From Methanobrevibacter sp. (GTDB taxonomy: Archaea > Methanobacteriota > Methanobacteria > Methanobacteriales > Methanobacteriaceae), in assembly GCA_009777005.1 (NCBI GenBank), contig WRMT01000179.1:1-6536 (forward strand): 6,536 nt of DNA, in the 5' to 3' direction. Under the pieces are notes generated by a model that did not search any database, was not told where the DNA came from, and was given only the letters and a program-made list of their open reading frames with translations. Numbering within the stretch: the first letter of the stretch is position 1; each line of letters opens with the position of its first letter. Made by a program: the position numbers and the translations under genes. Positions 6,146-6,536 of the stretch are shown piece by piece.

Positions 6146-6435
6146 TTAAGTTGGTTTATATATGGATATATCATCTCCTATTCCAAGATGTTTGAATGTT
6201 AAAATGTCTTTAGTGATTAACTTACAATTAGCTATGTTTTTTGATGCAGCAATTAAATGTCATGCTTGTTTCCTAGCAGCTTCTTCACATCTTAGAAGTT
6301 TTTTAATATGATGCCCAATTGATGATGATGATGGTGATTATTTATTAACGAAATATTATCTTTAAATTTCTCTATATGGTCTGGATTAATATTAGGATAA
6401 TTAAAAAGAAAAAAAGAAATCTTACTTATAGTCAT
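6146..6435 (-). pseudogene. Decayed PIN-domain (VapC-like ribonuclease) gene
   Basis: Read on the minus strand, the 3' part (about 6350 to 6146) encodes ...LLRCEEAARKQA, a TGA stop, then HLIAASKNIANCKLITKD, ILTFKHLGIGDD and a terminal YKPT with TAA. The IAAS...LITKD...F pattern is the C-terminal half of PIN domains, metal-dependent ribonucleases often acting as VapC toxins. The stop falls where D-x-x-I-A-A predicts the third conserved acidic residue. Upstream, a different frame is open from an ATG at 6435 (MTISKISFF..., then NINPDHIEKFKDN) and runs into a CAT repeat, where the frames must switch; the distal frame itself meets a TAA there. The N-terminal PIN motif with its first Asp is absent. 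Two lesions plus 5' loss make it a pseudogene. No antitoxin gene is visible. Assignment rests on motif reading only. Confidence 0.65.
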
Positions 6436-6536
6436 GAAAATAAAGTTTTTAATTAATGATAATTTTTAAAAATCTTTAAATTGAATTATTTTTAAATTTA
6501 ATTTAATATATTTTCTATTTTTATAATAATAAAATT
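6436..6536. other. AT-rich end of window, nothing recognised
   Basis: About 100 bp of almost pure A/T. If the PIN remnant once had its missing 5' third, it would have been encoded here, but no PIN-like residues can be read in any minus-strand frame. Confidence 0.5.

Overview
The window looks like chromosomal DNA of a very AT-rich methanogenic archaeon, most likely Methanobrevibacter or a close relative in the Methanobacteriales. This is inferred from several things together: strongly AT-rich spacers, heavy use of ATA and AGA codons, Shine-Dalgarno motifs of the GGAGGT/GGTG kind, TATA-like boxes at archaeal spacing, a TTG start, and a secreted protein with an InlB-type (Listeria-Bacteroides) repeat, as is common in the adhesin-like proteins of gut methanogens. 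A low-GC bacterium cannot be excluded from this window alone.

Layout. Positions 1-112 are homopolymer and near-homopolymer DNA ending in a run of 16 C. Positions 266-1111 (+) encode a 281-residue secreted or membrane-tethered protein with a signal sequence, one InlB B-repeat and a C-terminal domain of lipocalin-like pattern. A short convergent spacer holds a hairpin terminator for that gene and a diverged second copy of the 3' end of the next gene. Positions 1382-2830 (-) encode a 482-residue Wzx/MATE-superfamily polysaccharide flippase that starts at TTG. The 730-bp spacer 2831-3560 contains the flippase promoter, a tandem array of about 32-bp units each carrying a small dyad, and a less AT-rich segment with a hairpin and an 11-bp inverted repeat. 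Positions 3561-5708 (-) encode Tex, a 715-residue S1-domain RNA-binding transcription accessory protein whose YqgF-like domain has lost its signature residues. The last 828 bp hold repeated AATAYATGT motifs upstream of tex, a 12-A run, about three degenerate 33-38-bp pyrimidine-rich repeats, and the decayed remnant of a PIN-domain (VapC-like) protein at 6146-6435 (-).

The three intact genes are not an operon. The first is convergent with the flippase, and the flippase and tex, although on the same strand, are 730 bp apart and the flippase has its own promoter-like sequences. The surface-protein gene and the flippase could both relate to the cell envelope; tex is a housekeeping-type gene. No complete new multi-gene system is visible. 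The most unusual items are the poly-C tract just upstream of the surface-protein promoter, the dyad-bearing tandem array, the duplicated flippase 3' end, and the PIN pseudogene whose internal stop falls at a predicted catalytic acidic position.
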